A program made the position numbers and the translations under genes. Below, one piece after another: positions 1-7,753 of a stretch of DNA of 64,000 bases. The first letter of the stretch is position 1; every line of letters begins with the position of its first letter. The stretch is from Halomontanus rarus (GTDB lineage: Archaea > Halobacteriota > Halobacteria > Halobacteriales > Natrialbaceae), in NCBI RefSeq assembly GCF_029338335.1, contig NZ_CP119796.1; one strand, 5' to 3'. Below the pieces are notes generated by a model. The model did no database searches. It was not told the DNA's origin and was given only the letters and a program-made list of their open reading frames with translations.

Positions 1-598
1 CGACGCTTCCGATCACGTAGTGGGTCGTCTCCACGGATTTCGACCAATCGCGTAACGTCGCGTTGATCGCCTCCTTGAGCGTCCCGCGACCCGTGTCGAC
101 GGGGTTGACCGCCGCGCCGTTCATCCGCATCCGGTAGACGTTCGGCCGCTGGCGGTTGACGTCGGTCCGACCCATGTAGATCTCGCAGGGCATCTCGAGG
201 TGAGCCGCCGCCATCGCGGTCGCCGTCCCGTGCTGGCCGGCTCCCGTCTCTGCGATGATCCGCTCTTTGCCCATGTACTTCGCGAGCAGCACCTGTCCGA
301 GCGCGTTGTTCAACTTGTGGGCGCCGCCGTGAACCAGATCCTCGCGCTTGAGGTACACCTCGCGGTCGTAGCGCTCGCTCAACCGGTCCGCTCGCTGGAG
401 CGGCGTCGGCCGACCGCCGAACTCGCGCATGCGCGCCCGAAATTCGTCCATGAAGCCGTCCTCGTTCTCGAGGACGTACCGTTCGTAGGCGTCCTCGAGT
501 TCCTCGAGGGCCGGCATCAACGCTTCTGGTACGTACTGTCCGCCGTATGCGCCGAAGGTGGTTCCGGCGTCGTCGGTGTCGTTGTCGCTGTGACTCAT
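1..598 (-). CDS. trpB: Tryptophan synthase beta chain, 3' end outside window
   Basis: TrpB condenses indole with L-serine to give tryptophan, as the PLP-dependent beta subunit of tryptophan synthase in the cytoplasm. About 199 N-terminal residues are present; the rest lies beyond the left edge. The N-terminal FGAYGGQYVPE signature is at residues 15-25, and the HKLNN motif places the PLP-binding lysine at K95. The ATG overlaps the trpC stop codon (ATGA), so the two genes are one translationally coupled unit. trpA would be expected further left. Identification is firm. Confidence 0.97.
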   Translation of the reverse strand, partial: MSHSDNDTDDAGTTFGAYGGQYVPEALMPALEELEDAYERYVLENEDGFMDEFRARMREFGGRPTPLQRADRLSERYDREVYLKREDLVHGGAHKLNNALGQVLLAKYMGKERIIAETGAGQHGTATAMAAAHLEMPCEIYMGRTDVNRQRPNVYRMRMNGAAVNPVDTGRGTLKEAINATLRDWSKSVETTHYVIGSV

Positions 599-1416
599 GT
601 CTGTGTTTGTGTTTCCGACTTCGTTTCCGTTGCTGTCTCCGTATTCGTCTCCGCCGTTGTCAGCCTTCGCGTTCCCGCCGTCACGTCCCCCTCGGCCATG
701 ATCGCGCTGCCGACTAACAGGGCGTCCGCACCCGCTTCCCGCATTCTGCGGACGTCCTCGGGACTCGAGACACCGCTCTCGGCGATCAGCGTGACGTCCT
801 CGGGGACGTGGGGTGCGACCGCCTCGAAGGTCTCCAGTTCCACCTCGAGTTTCGCCAGATCGCGGTTGTTGACGCCGACGATATCCGCACCCGCCTCGAG
901 TGCCGTCTCGAGTTCCGCGCGGTCGTGAACCTCGACGAGCGGCTGGAAGCCGCGCTCGCGGGCGGCGTCGATCAGGGCCTCGAGGTCGTCGCGACCGTCG
1001 ACGAACCGGACGATCAGGAGGATCAGGTCGGCCTCCACGACGTCGAGGTGCTCCTCGCGGAGGAGGAAGTCCTTCCGGAGCACGGGGACGTCGACGGCCT
1101 CGCGGACCTGCGTGAGCGCCTCCGGCGAACCGCCGAAGTGGGTCGGTTCCGTGAGGACCGAAATGGCGCTCGCACCGCCCTCGACCATCGCCCGAGCGAG
1201 TTCGGCCGGGTCGTCCTCACGGGTGCCGTCGGTCGTCGGCGACGTCGGCTTGACTTCCGCGATGATCGGGACGCGGCCGTCGGATTCGGCACGCGCCAGC
1301 GCGTCCGGCAACGATCGCGCCGACACCGAGACGCCCCCCGGCTCACCGCCCGTTCGCTCCCGCGCAGCCTCGAGAATCGACCGCACTGCGGGAGCCAGTT
1401 CTCCATCTGGGTTCAT
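595..1416 (-). CDS. trpC: Indole-3-glycerol-phosphate synthase
   Basis: TrpC closes the indole ring of carboxyphenylamino-deoxyribulose phosphate to give indole-3-glycerol phosphate. It is a 273-residue (beta/alpha)8 barrel. Diagnostic strands are AEVKPTSPT with a catalytic lysine, LRKDFLL with the second lysine, GVNNRDL and IAESGVSS. The last about 20 residues are a low-complexity Thr/Glu tail (TETATETKSETQTQT) encoded by six-base repeats, which is not part of the enzyme fold. It is the first gene of the visible trp operon and overlaps trpB by four bases. Three GTAC-centred boxes lie just upstream and may regulate it. Confidence 0.96.
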   Translation of the reverse strand: MNPDGELAPAVRSILEAARERTGGEPGGVSVSARSLPDALARAESDGRVPIIAEVKPTSPTTDGTREDDPAELARAMVEGGASAISVLTEPTHFGGSPEALTQVREAVDVPVLRKDFLLREEHLDVVEADLILLIVRFVDGRDDLEALIDAARERGFQPLVEVHDRAELETALEAGADIVGVNNRDLAKLEVELETFEAVAPHVPEDVTLIAESGVSSPEDVRRMREAGADALLVGSAIMAEGDVTAGTRRLTTAETNTETATETKSETQTQT

Positions 1417-1419
1417 TGT

Positions 1420-1445
1420 TGTACATCAACGTACGCATATGTACA
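1420..1445 (-). promoter_or_regulatory. Possible TRP-box operator before trpC
   Basis: Two TGTACA hexamers (1420-1425 and 1440-1445) flank a CGTACG hexamer (1430-1435), with centres exactly 10 bases apart. The nearest is four bases from the trpC ATG and the farthest overlaps the T-rich core promoter region. TGTACA is the TRP-box consensus bound by the TrpY repressor of Methanothermobacter. A similar control here is inference; no regulator gene is in the window. Confidence 0.5.
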
Positions 1446-1525
1446 AAAGCCTTGCGTCATCGAGGTGTGAGCGACTACGGCCGTGACCGGCGACTATTCA
1501 AGTCTGCGTTGCGATGACACACCGT

Positions 1526-1996
1526 ATGGACGACGAAGCGGTCGCAGGCATCTACGCGCGACAGTCACCGTACCTCGAGCGGTTCGTCCAGCTCGGTGCA
1601 GCGAGCGGGCGGGTATTGAGCGTCTCGTTCCCCGAGAAGCCGCCCGAGGACGCCGGCGAGGACCATCAGGTGCTCGACCGAATCTTCGAGTACCTCGAGG
1701 GAGTGAGCGAGGTCACCTTCGAGGACGTACAGGTCGCCATGACGATGCCGACCGACCAGCGGGCAGTGCTCGAACAGGTCCGCACGATTCCCTACGGCGA
1801 GCAGCTCGACGTGAGTACGCTCGCAGGCATGACCTCCGATCTCGATCCCGACGACGACGACGATATCATCCTCGTGCGAACGGCGCTCGACGAGAACCCG
1901 GCTCCGATCCTGATCCCCGACCACCGCGTCCGGGACGGTCCCAGCGCCGCCCCGCCGCCGGTCGAGCAGAAGTTGCGGTCGCTCGAGGGGTTGTAG
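1526..1996 (+). CDS. MGMT-like DNA-binding domain protein lacking the active cysteine
   Basis: This 156-residue protein has the C-terminal winged-helix fold of O6-alkylguanine-DNA alkyltransferases: IPYGE at 88-92, the arginine-finger helix around R118, ENPAP and LIPDHRV. In active enzymes the last motif reads IPCHRV and its cysteine accepts the alkyl group; here that residue is Asp132. It therefore cannot repair by the known suicide reaction and resembles alkyltransferase-like (ATL) proteins, which bind damaged bases without removing them. The start at 1526 is preferred over an in-frame ATG at 1514 because a TATA-like box is centred near 1497, giving a leaderless message. The gene is divergent from trpC. 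Confidence 0.8.
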   Translation: MDDEAVAGIYARQSPYLERFVQLGAASGRVLSVSFPEKPPEDAGEDHQVLDRIFEYLEGVSEVTFEDVQVAMTMPTDQRAVLEQVRTIPYGEQLDVSTLAGMTSDLDPDDDDDIILVRTALDENPAPILIPDHRVRDGPSAAPPPVEQKLRSLEGL

Positions 1997-2007
1997 TTTT
2001 TCTACCG

Positions 2008-2355
2008 TTACTTCGCGATCCAGACCGCGTACACGTAGAGTCCGACACCCACGAAGACGGCGAGGGCTGCGACGAGATCGAGCAGCGGATCGCGCGTCAC
2101 GACCAGTCCGAGCTGTGCGACGCCCCCGGCAGCGAGGCAACTTCCGGCCGCGACGATCGGAGACAGTCCCCGCGGCGACTCGAGGATCAGGAACGTCCCG
2201 ACGCCGAGCGCGATGATGCCGAAGAGGACGTCCGCACCGATCTGCGCGGTCGGATCGCCCGTCACGCTAGCGTAGATGAACACCGCGAAGTAGAGGACGA
2301 CACCGGCGACCATCGCTCGCTGTACCGTCTCGGACGCGTTTTCGAGCGTACTCAT
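2008..2355 (-). CDS. Small four-helix membrane protein
   Basis: This 115-residue protein has about four hydrophobic segments separated by short loops (AMVAGVVLYFAVFIY, VLFGIIALGVGTFLIL, a Gly/Ala-rich segment and a C-terminal one ending YVYAVWIAK). No catalytic motif is visible and I do not recognise a family. It begins 25 bases downstream of the CPBP protease gene on the same strand, so it is probably the last gene of a lonB-protease-membrane protein operon. The ATG at 2355 was chosen because upstream in-frame sequence is charged, proline-rich and antisense to the neighbour. Confidence 0.75.
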   Translation of the reverse strand: MSTLENASETVQRAMVAGVVLYFAVFIYASVTGDPTAQIGADVLFGIIALGVGTFLILESPRGLSPIVAAGSCLAAGGVAQLGLVVTRDPLLDLVAALAVFVGVGLYVYAVWIAK

Positions 2356-2380
2356 ACCCCGACAGAGGTGCGGTCGGTCC

Positions 2381-3463
2381 TTAGCTTTCGGTGGTCTCGC
2401 CCCCATCGCCACCCCCACTCCACTCGAGTCCGAACCCCTCGTGGACGACGAACTCGAGGGCGTTGATCAGATAGTGGGCGACGACGACCGCGAGGAAGCT
2501 CCCGGTGAGGACGAACGCGCTCGCGAGGACGAACCCCAACAACCCGGTGACGAGGATGCCAGCGGTCCCCTGCATGCCGTGGCCGAGCGCGAACGCGACC
2601 GACGAGACGACGGCGAGGAGCCAAGGCGAGACGCCGAAGCCGACCGACACCGCGCCGATCAACGCCGCCCGGAAGAGAAACTCCTCGAAGACCGCGATCA
2701 TCGGCAACACGACGAGCAACAGGATCAGCCAGCCGCCGGCGGAGTCGGGCGCGAGCATCTCGCGGAGGTCCTCGTTGTGGTCGATCTCGAGTCGTTTCGC
2801 GACCATCGAACCGAACTCGTTGGCGACGTAGAGTCCGAGTCCGATCGCCGTTCCGACCGCGAGTCCGGAGAACAGGTACGCGCCGGTGAACTCGATACCG
2901 AGCGCCGCCGCCGGGATCTCCGTGTAAAACGCCGCCGCGATCAGGACCGCGGCGAACAACCCCTGCGAGAGCGCGACGTTCGCCAGCAACGCGCCCGCGG
3001 ACATCGACTCCATCAGGGGGTCTTCGTCTCCGGGATCGAGATCGAGATCCGCTCGTGGATCGGCGGGAGTGGGATCCGGATCGCCGTTCCCGGAACGCTC
3101 GAGTGACGGGTCCGCCGTCGAGTCCGTCTTCGAGGGCCCCGAACCCATCGATCGTGATCCGACCTCGTCCCGTCGACCGGTGACCGGCCGAGTCGAGGGC
3201 TCGAGGTCAGCGGATCGTGGGTACGCCGACGAACTGGACGCGGACGGGACCCGGTCGCCGCTCGTCTCGGTCGAGTCGGTATCCGGGTTCGAACTCGAGG
3301 CCGCCTCGGTGTCTGCGCTCGCGTTCGAGTTCGAATTCGGTCCCGAGTGTCCGTCCGACACCGCAGTCGGCTCGGTCAACGTCGTCTTCGTCGCGTGAGA
3401 AAGAGCGAGCAAGAGCACGCAGACGACGCCCGAGAGACCGACGAACGTCGCCCACTGGGTCAT
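2381..3463 (-). CDS. CPBP-family intramembrane glutamic endopeptidase
   Basis: This is an integral membrane protease of the CPBP/Abi family (CAAX prenyl-protease fold). The core has about seven helices with the EE-x3-R motif at E260, E261 and R265 (FEEFLFRA) and histidine- and asparagine-containing helices later (ALGHG, YLINALEF). The N-terminus is unusual: one hydrophobic helix (residues 6-24), then about 125 residues of Ser/Asp/Pro-rich low complexity before the core. An internal start at M151 would give a family-length protein, so the N-terminus is uncertain. It follows lonB by eight bases, placing two membrane proteases in one operon. Confidence 0.88.
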   Translation of the reverse strand: MTQWATFVGLSGVVCVLLLALSHATKTTLTEPTAVSDGHSGPNSNSNASADTEAASSSNPDTDSTETSGDRVPSASSSSAYPRSADLEPSTRPVTGRRDEVGSRSMGSGPSKTDSTADPSLERSGNGDPDPTPADPRADLDLDPGDEDPLMESMSAGALLANVALSQGLFAAVLIAAAFYTEIPAAALGIEFTGAYLFSGLAVGTAIGLGLYVANEFGSMVAKRLEIDHNEDLREMLAPDSAGGWLILLLVVLPMIAVFEEFLFRAALIGAVSVGFGVSPWLLAVVSSVAFALGHGMQGTAGILVTGLLGFVLASAFVLTGSFLAVVVAHYLINALEFVVHEGFGLEWSGGGDGGETTES

Positions 3464-3471
3464 ACGGGACG

Positions 3472-5703
3472 CTACTGCGGACTCGGGTTCGACCCGCTGG
3501 CGGAACTGCCGGGGCTGACCTGGCCCTCGAACGCCGAGCCGGTGATCGATTTCAGTCGGTCGAGCAGCGAGTCCTTCTCGGGTTCGCCCATCAGGGCGAC
3601 CTCGAGGACCTCGCTGATGTTGTCACAGGGGATGATCTCGATCATCTCCTTGTACTCGTCTTCGATCATCACGTCCTGTTCGTTGGCCTTCGGGATGATG
3701 ACCTTCGTACAGCCGGCTTTCGCGGCGGCTTCGATCTTGTGGGTGACGCCGCCGACCGGGAGGACGTCCCCGCGCACGGAGAGCGAGCCGGTCATCGCGA
3801 CCGACTGGTCGACCGGGATGTCCTCGAGCGCGCTGATGACGGCGGTCGCCACCGTGATGGAGGCGGAGTCGCCGTCGACGCCCTGCTGGCCGGCCTGGAC
3901 GAACTGGATGTGGACGTCCTTCTCCGAGAGGTTCACGTCGGAGAACTTCTTGATGATCGCGGAGACGTTCTGGACCGATTCCTCGGCCATCTCCTTGAGC
4001 TGGCCGGTCGCGATGACCTGGCCCGGACCCTGTGCGGGTGCGATTTCGGCCATCACGGGGAGCATGATCCCCGAGTCCTCGCCCATGACGGCGAGGCCGT
4101 TGACGCGTCCTTCGACGCCGCCTTCGTTGACCTGCAACTCGTAGTCCTTGCGGCGCTCGATGTAGTCGTCGGCGAGTTGCTGTTCGATGGAGCGCGAGCG
4201 TTCTTTGGCCTGCAGGACGTCCGCGCGGGTTGTGTGATCGCGGTCTTCGGCGCGGGCGATGTCGCCGGCGACGCGGACCAATCCGCCCAGACTGCGGAAG
4301 TGCAGCGTGAGGTGATTCTTCCGACCCGAGCGGCGCTTGGCCTCGAGGAGGACCTCCTCGACCGCCTCGCGGTCGAAGTCGGGGAGACGGCCGTCGCGTT
4401 CGACCTCCTGAGCGACGAAGCGGGCGTACTTGCGCCGCATTTCGGGAGTGTCCTCGATGGTGTCCTCCATGTACACCTCGTAGCCGTAGCCCTTGATCCG
4501 CGAGCGCAGCGCGGGGTGCATGTTCTCCATCGCGTCCAGGTTCCCCGCGGCGACCATGACGAAGTCACAGGGGACGGGTTCGGTCTGGACCATCGCGCCC
4601 GAGGAGCGCTCGGACTGGCCCGTGATCGCGAACTCGCCTTCCTGAATCGCGGTCATCAGCTTCTGCTGAGTCCGGATGTCGAGCGTGTTCATCTCGTCGA
4701 CGAACAGCACGCCCTTGTTGGCCTGATGGATCGAGCCGGGTTCGACGCGGTCGTGGCTCGGCGTCTCCATGCCGCCGGATTGGAAGGGGTCGTGGCGGAC
4801 GTCGCCCAGCAGCGCACCGGCGTGGGCGCCGGTGGCGTCCTCGAAGGGAGCGACGCGCTGGTCGCCGTTGTTGACGATCATATTCGGCACCATCGCGTCG
4901 GTGCCGCGGGACGTGTAGCGGAAGATCAGCCAGATGATACCCGCCGCGAGGATGCCGAGCAAAATGTTGCCGGCGACCAGAAGCGCGTACGCGATGACGA
5001 TCGCGATGATGATCCACATCAGGATCGAGCGCATCTGATTTCGCTTTCGGGCTTCCTCTTTGTGGGCGTCGATGATCTGCTCGCCTTTACCGGCGGGGAC
5101 AGTCCGGACCTTCGGCTCGTTGCCGTCGTCCGGGTTGTGGTAGACGAGAACGTCCTGTAGATCTTCCTTGGGAAGCAACTGACTCATCGCCTTCGCCAGC
5201 ATCGATTTGCCGGTCCCCGGCGAGCCGATCATCATGACGTGTCGGCGCTGCTTGGCCGCCTTGATGATGATGTCTCGTGCTTCGTCCTGTCCGATGACCT
5301 GATCGACGAGTCGGTCGGGGACCTCGATGTCGCCGGTCGAATCGATCTTGAGTCCGCCGAGCAAGTCGTCTTCGGCGTTCTCTTCGTCGACCTCGACGCC
5401 GGGATCGACCTCGACCGTACTGCCGAGATCATCGACCGTCTCGCCGACGCCGTCGGTGCCGTCGATATCGGTGTCGGTGTCGGTGGTAGCGCCGTTGGCG
5501 TCACTCCCGAAGTCGTCGGCGGGACCGTCGGAGACGGGTCCGCCGCCGACGTCCTCCCAGTCGTCAGACTCTTCGGACCCGGTGGATCCGTGGGTCTCGT
5601 CGACGTCCGACCAGGTGTCGTCCTGCCGCTCGGTCGGGTCCTCCTCAGAACCCTCAGAAGCGGTGTCGTCGGGGGTGTCGTCAACGTTCGTATCGTTGCT
5701 CAT
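3472..5703 (-). CDS. lonB: ATP-dependent membrane protease LonB
   Basis: LonB is the archaeal membrane-anchored Lon protease; it unfolds and degrades proteins at the inner face of the membrane and is essential in studied haloarchaea. The 743 residues contain Walker A GSPGTGKS at 160-167, two transmembrane helices inserted in the AAA+ module at about 225-263, Walker B LFVDE at 333-337, and a C-terminal protease domain with the Ser613-Lys656 dyad (GDSAS and THKIEAA). The first about 118 residues form an acidic, Asp/Thr-rich extension. The ATG at 5703 is preferred because further upstream the reading frame is antisense to nadM. A promoter region lies between lonB and the divergent nadM. Confidence 0.97.
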   Translation of the reverse strand: MSNDTNVDDTPDDTASEGSEEDPTERQDDTWSDVDETHGSTGSEESDDWEDVGGGPVSDGPADDFGSDANGATTDTDTDIDGTDGVGETVDDLGSTVEVDPGVEVDEENAEDDLLGGLKIDSTGDIEVPDRLVDQVIGQDEARDIIIKAAKQRRHVMMIGSPGTGKSMLAKAMSQLLPKEDLQDVLVYHNPDDGNEPKVRTVPAGKGEQIIDAHKEEARKRNQMRSILMWIIIAIVIAYALLVAGNILLGILAAGIIWLIFRYTSRGTDAMVPNMIVNNGDQRVAPFEDATGAHAGALLGDVRHDPFQSGGMETPSHDRVEPGSIHQANKGVLFVDEMNTLDIRTQQKLMTAIQEGEFAITGQSERSSGAMVQTEPVPCDFVMVAAGNLDAMENMHPALRSRIKGYGYEVYMEDTIEDTPEMRRKYARFVAQEVERDGRLPDFDREAVEEVLLEAKRRSGRKNHLTLHFRSLGGLVRVAGDIARAEDRDHTTRADVLQAKERSRSIEQQLADDYIERRKDYELQVNEGGVEGRVNGLAVMGEDSGIMLPVMAEIAPAQGPGQVIATGQLKEMAEESVQNVSAIIKKFSDVNLSEKDVHIQFVQAGQQGVDGDSASITVATAVISALEDIPVDQSVAMTGSLSVRGDVLPVGGVTHKIEAAAKAGCTKVIIPKANEQDVMIEDEYKEMIEIIPCDNISEVLEVALMGEPEKDSLLDRLKSITGSAFEGQVSPGSSASGSNPSPQ

Positions 5704-5868
5704 AGAACTGTGTTCAGTACGTGGACCGAAGGGATTGCGACTGATATACTTTCTCCCTCTTATCGAACGCTCTCCGGGGTTCTCGAGGGTCAACGCAACC
5801 GAAATCGTGACTTCCGGATCGCGCGACACCTCGCCACGCTTAAGAGCCAGAGGTGCGAGTTGGCGAGT
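5704..5868. promoter_or_regulatory. Divergent lonB / nadM promoter region
   Basis: This 165-base spacer separates the two divergent start codons. A TTAAG-type box at about 5838-5844 is centred roughly 27 bases before the nadM ATG, giving a leaderless nadM transcript. On the other strand a GATATACTTTC-like A/T-rich stretch around 5733-5745 could be the lonB TATA box. No operator palindrome was obvious. Confidence 0.5.
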
Positions 5869-6387
5869 ATGACGCGGGGGTTCCTCATCGGTCGATTTCA
5901 GCCGTTCCACAACGGTCACCGAAGTATGGTCGAAGAGATCGCGAACGATGTCGACGAACTCGTACTCGGGATCGGGAGCGCGGGTGACTCGCATACATCT
6001 CGGAATCCGTTCACCGCCGGTGAGCGGATCATGATGATCACGAAGACGCTCGTCGACATCGATCTGGTGACGTACGTCGTCCCGATCGAGGATCTCGAGC
6101 GGAATTCGGTGTGGGTGAGCCACGTTCAAAGTATGAGTCCCGATTTCGAGATCGCGTACTCGAACAATCCGCTGGTGATCCAACTCTTCAGGGAAGCCGG
6201 CGTCGAAGTCAGACAGTCGCCAATGTTCAACCGAGGAATATTCGAAGGAACGGAGATCCGCGATCGAATGATCGAGGGCGGCGACTGGGAAACGCTCGTT
6301 CCTGACCCGGTCGCGAAGGTCGTCGACGAGATCGACGGAATCGAACGGATGCAGATGATCAGCGAGACGGACGCCAACGGCGGGTAG
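5869..6387 (+). CDS. nadM: Nicotinamide-nucleotide adenylyltransferase
   Basis: NadM transfers AMP from ATP to nicotinamide mononucleotide, the final step to NAD+. The 172-residue protein is a typical archaeal NadM of the nucleotidyltransferase superfamily. The phosphate-binding HxGH motif is at H14-H17 in GRFQPFHNGH, and the C-terminal GTEIRDRMIEG segment matches the family's second nucleotide-binding region. The ATG at 5869 follows a TATA-like box by the spacing expected of a leaderless gene. The SAM hydrolase gene starts 83 bases downstream on the same strand. Confidence 0.96.
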   Translation: MTRGFLIGRFQPFHNGHRSMVEEIANDVDELVLGIGSAGDSHTSRNPFTAGERIMMITKTLVDIDLVTYVVPIEDLERNSVWVSHVQSMSPDFEIAYSNNPLVIQLFREAGVEVRQSPMFNRGIFEGTEIRDRMIEGGDWETLVPDPVAKVVDEIDGIERMQMISETDANGG

Positions 6388-6470
6388 GGCCGTTCGACTG
6401 TCCGCTCTCTTCGGTACGTTTCGAGGGTCCACTTATTTTGAGCGCCCGCGGCGTACGCCCACGTACGCGT

Positions 6471-7256
6471 ATGATCACACTCTCCTCGGACTTCGGTTCG
6501 CCGTACCCCGCGGCGATGAAGGGCGTCGTCCTCGAGCGCGCCGGAACGGACGTCCAACTGATCGACGTCTCCCACGAGTTCCCCCGCGGAGACGTTCGGT
6601 CGACGGCGTTCTGGCTCCGCGAGGTGCTCCCGTACTTCCCGCCGGCGGTACACCTCGCCGTGGTCGATCCGGGCGTCGGCACCGACCGCAACGCGATCGT
6701 CGTCCGCGCGGGCGACCACGCGCTCGTCGGGCCGGACAACGGGGTGCTCGTTCCCCCAGCGCGGCGGCTTCTCGAGGGGGATCGAAACGACGGCGCACTC
6801 GAGTGGTACGCGATCGACGACACCGACGCCGCGAGCAGTACCTTCCACGGCCGGGACGTCTTCGCCCCCGCCGCGGCGGACGTCCACGACGCGGGCGTCG
6901 ACGGGCTCGAGACGGTGCCTTCGCTGACGGCCGTCGATCGCGACGAAATCGTCGACCTGACGCTCCCCGAGGCGACGGTCGACGGAGGCCGTGCGACGGG
7001 AACGGTACTCGCCGTCGACGACTTCGGGAACGTGATTACAAACGTTCCCGGGGACTTTCTCGAGGGTCCGGAGCGGATCCGGGCGAACGGCGAGGCGGTG
7101 CCGGTCGGAGAGACGTTCGCGTCCGTGCCACCCGGCCGGCGGCTGGCGACCGTCGGCAGTCACGGGTGCGTCGAACTGGACGTCAACGACGGCCGCGGCG
7201 ACGAGGCGTACGGGCTCACGGTCGGTGACGAAATCCGGCTCGAACGACGGGAGTGA
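6471..7256 (+). CDS. SAM hydroxide adenosyltransferase (DUF62 family)
   Basis: This family splits S-adenosylmethionine with water or hydroxide to adenosine and methionine; its cell role is unclear. The 261-residue protein opens with ITLSSDFGSPYPAAMKG and carries VVDPGVGTDRNAIVV and ALVGPDNGVL, the conserved substrate-binding motifs. The C-terminal domain has DDFGNVITN, also diagnostic. The ATG at 6471 matches the family N-terminus. It follows nadM on the same strand, a pairing I recall in other haloarchaea. No fluorinase or chlorinase activity should be assumed. Confidence 0.92.
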   Translation: MITLSSDFGSPYPAAMKGVVLERAGTDVQLIDVSHEFPRGDVRSTAFWLREVLPYFPPAVHLAVVDPGVGTDRNAIVVRAGDHALVGPDNGVLVPPARRLLEGDRNDGALEWYAIDDTDAASSTFHGRDVFAPAAADVHDAGVDGLETVPSLTAVDRDEIVDLTLPEATVDGGRATGTVLAVDDFGNVITNVPGDFLEGPERIRANGEAVPVGETFASVPPGRRLATVGSHGCVELDVNDGRGDEAYGLTVGDEIRLERRE

Positions 7257-7275
7257 CGGAGAACTCGGGGGGCGG

Positions 7276-7641
7276 TCAGACCGCAGTGTCCGAGTGATCC
7301 AACGGATCGATCACGATCTCGCCGTCGGCGTGGACGGCGACCGCACAGTGTGCGAATCGAAAGGAGACCGATCCCTCGCCGACGCGCGGTTCGTCGCCGC
7401 GCCAGTGGACGAAAATGTCGTTGAGCGCGTCCGAATCGACGCACTCGTAGAGCGCCTCGAGGTCCGTCGGTTCGACTCCGAGCACTGCCGACACGGCCAT
7501 CAGCAGTGCCGTGCTCACCGGTTCGTAGTCCTCGCCGTCGTACCACGTGTGGTACGTCTCCCGGTCGTCGTCGTAGTAGACTGTTCGTTCGCTCACGTCA
7601 CCGACGGGAGTCAGTCGATCGGACGGTGCGGTTTCAGCCAT
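7276..7641 (-). CDS. HalOD1 output-domain protein
   Basis: The 121-residue protein consists almost only of a HalOD1 domain, a haloarchaeal signal-output module of unknown biochemical role that is often attached to response regulators. Features are TALLMAVSAVLGVEPTDLEALYECVD, DALNDIF and FRFAHCAVAVHADGEI. It has no receiver or DNA-binding domain of its own. A TTAACAT box centred near 7668 would start transcription at the ATG. It converges on the SAM hydrolase gene, 20 bases away. A partner regulator could be elsewhere in the genome. Confidence 0.85.
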   Translation of the reverse strand: MAETAPSDRLTPVGDVSERTVYYDDDRETYHTWYDGEDYEPVSTALLMAVSAVLGVEPTDLEALYECVDSDALNDIFVHWRGDEPRVGEGSVSFRFAHCAVAVHADGEIVIDPLDHSDTAV

Positions 7642-7753
7642 GCTACTTCTCCGAAAGGAATGTTAACGAATAACACTATTGGCCCAGCTAATATTGCCCG
7701 TCACTCGACACCGGTAAAAAAGGATGGAACCGACTTCGAACGATCGACCGGAC

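Noticed and set aside
3217..5160. Long plus-strand open frame opposite lonB
   Set aside because: Antisense shadow of a firmly identified gene; composition follows the complementary codon bias.
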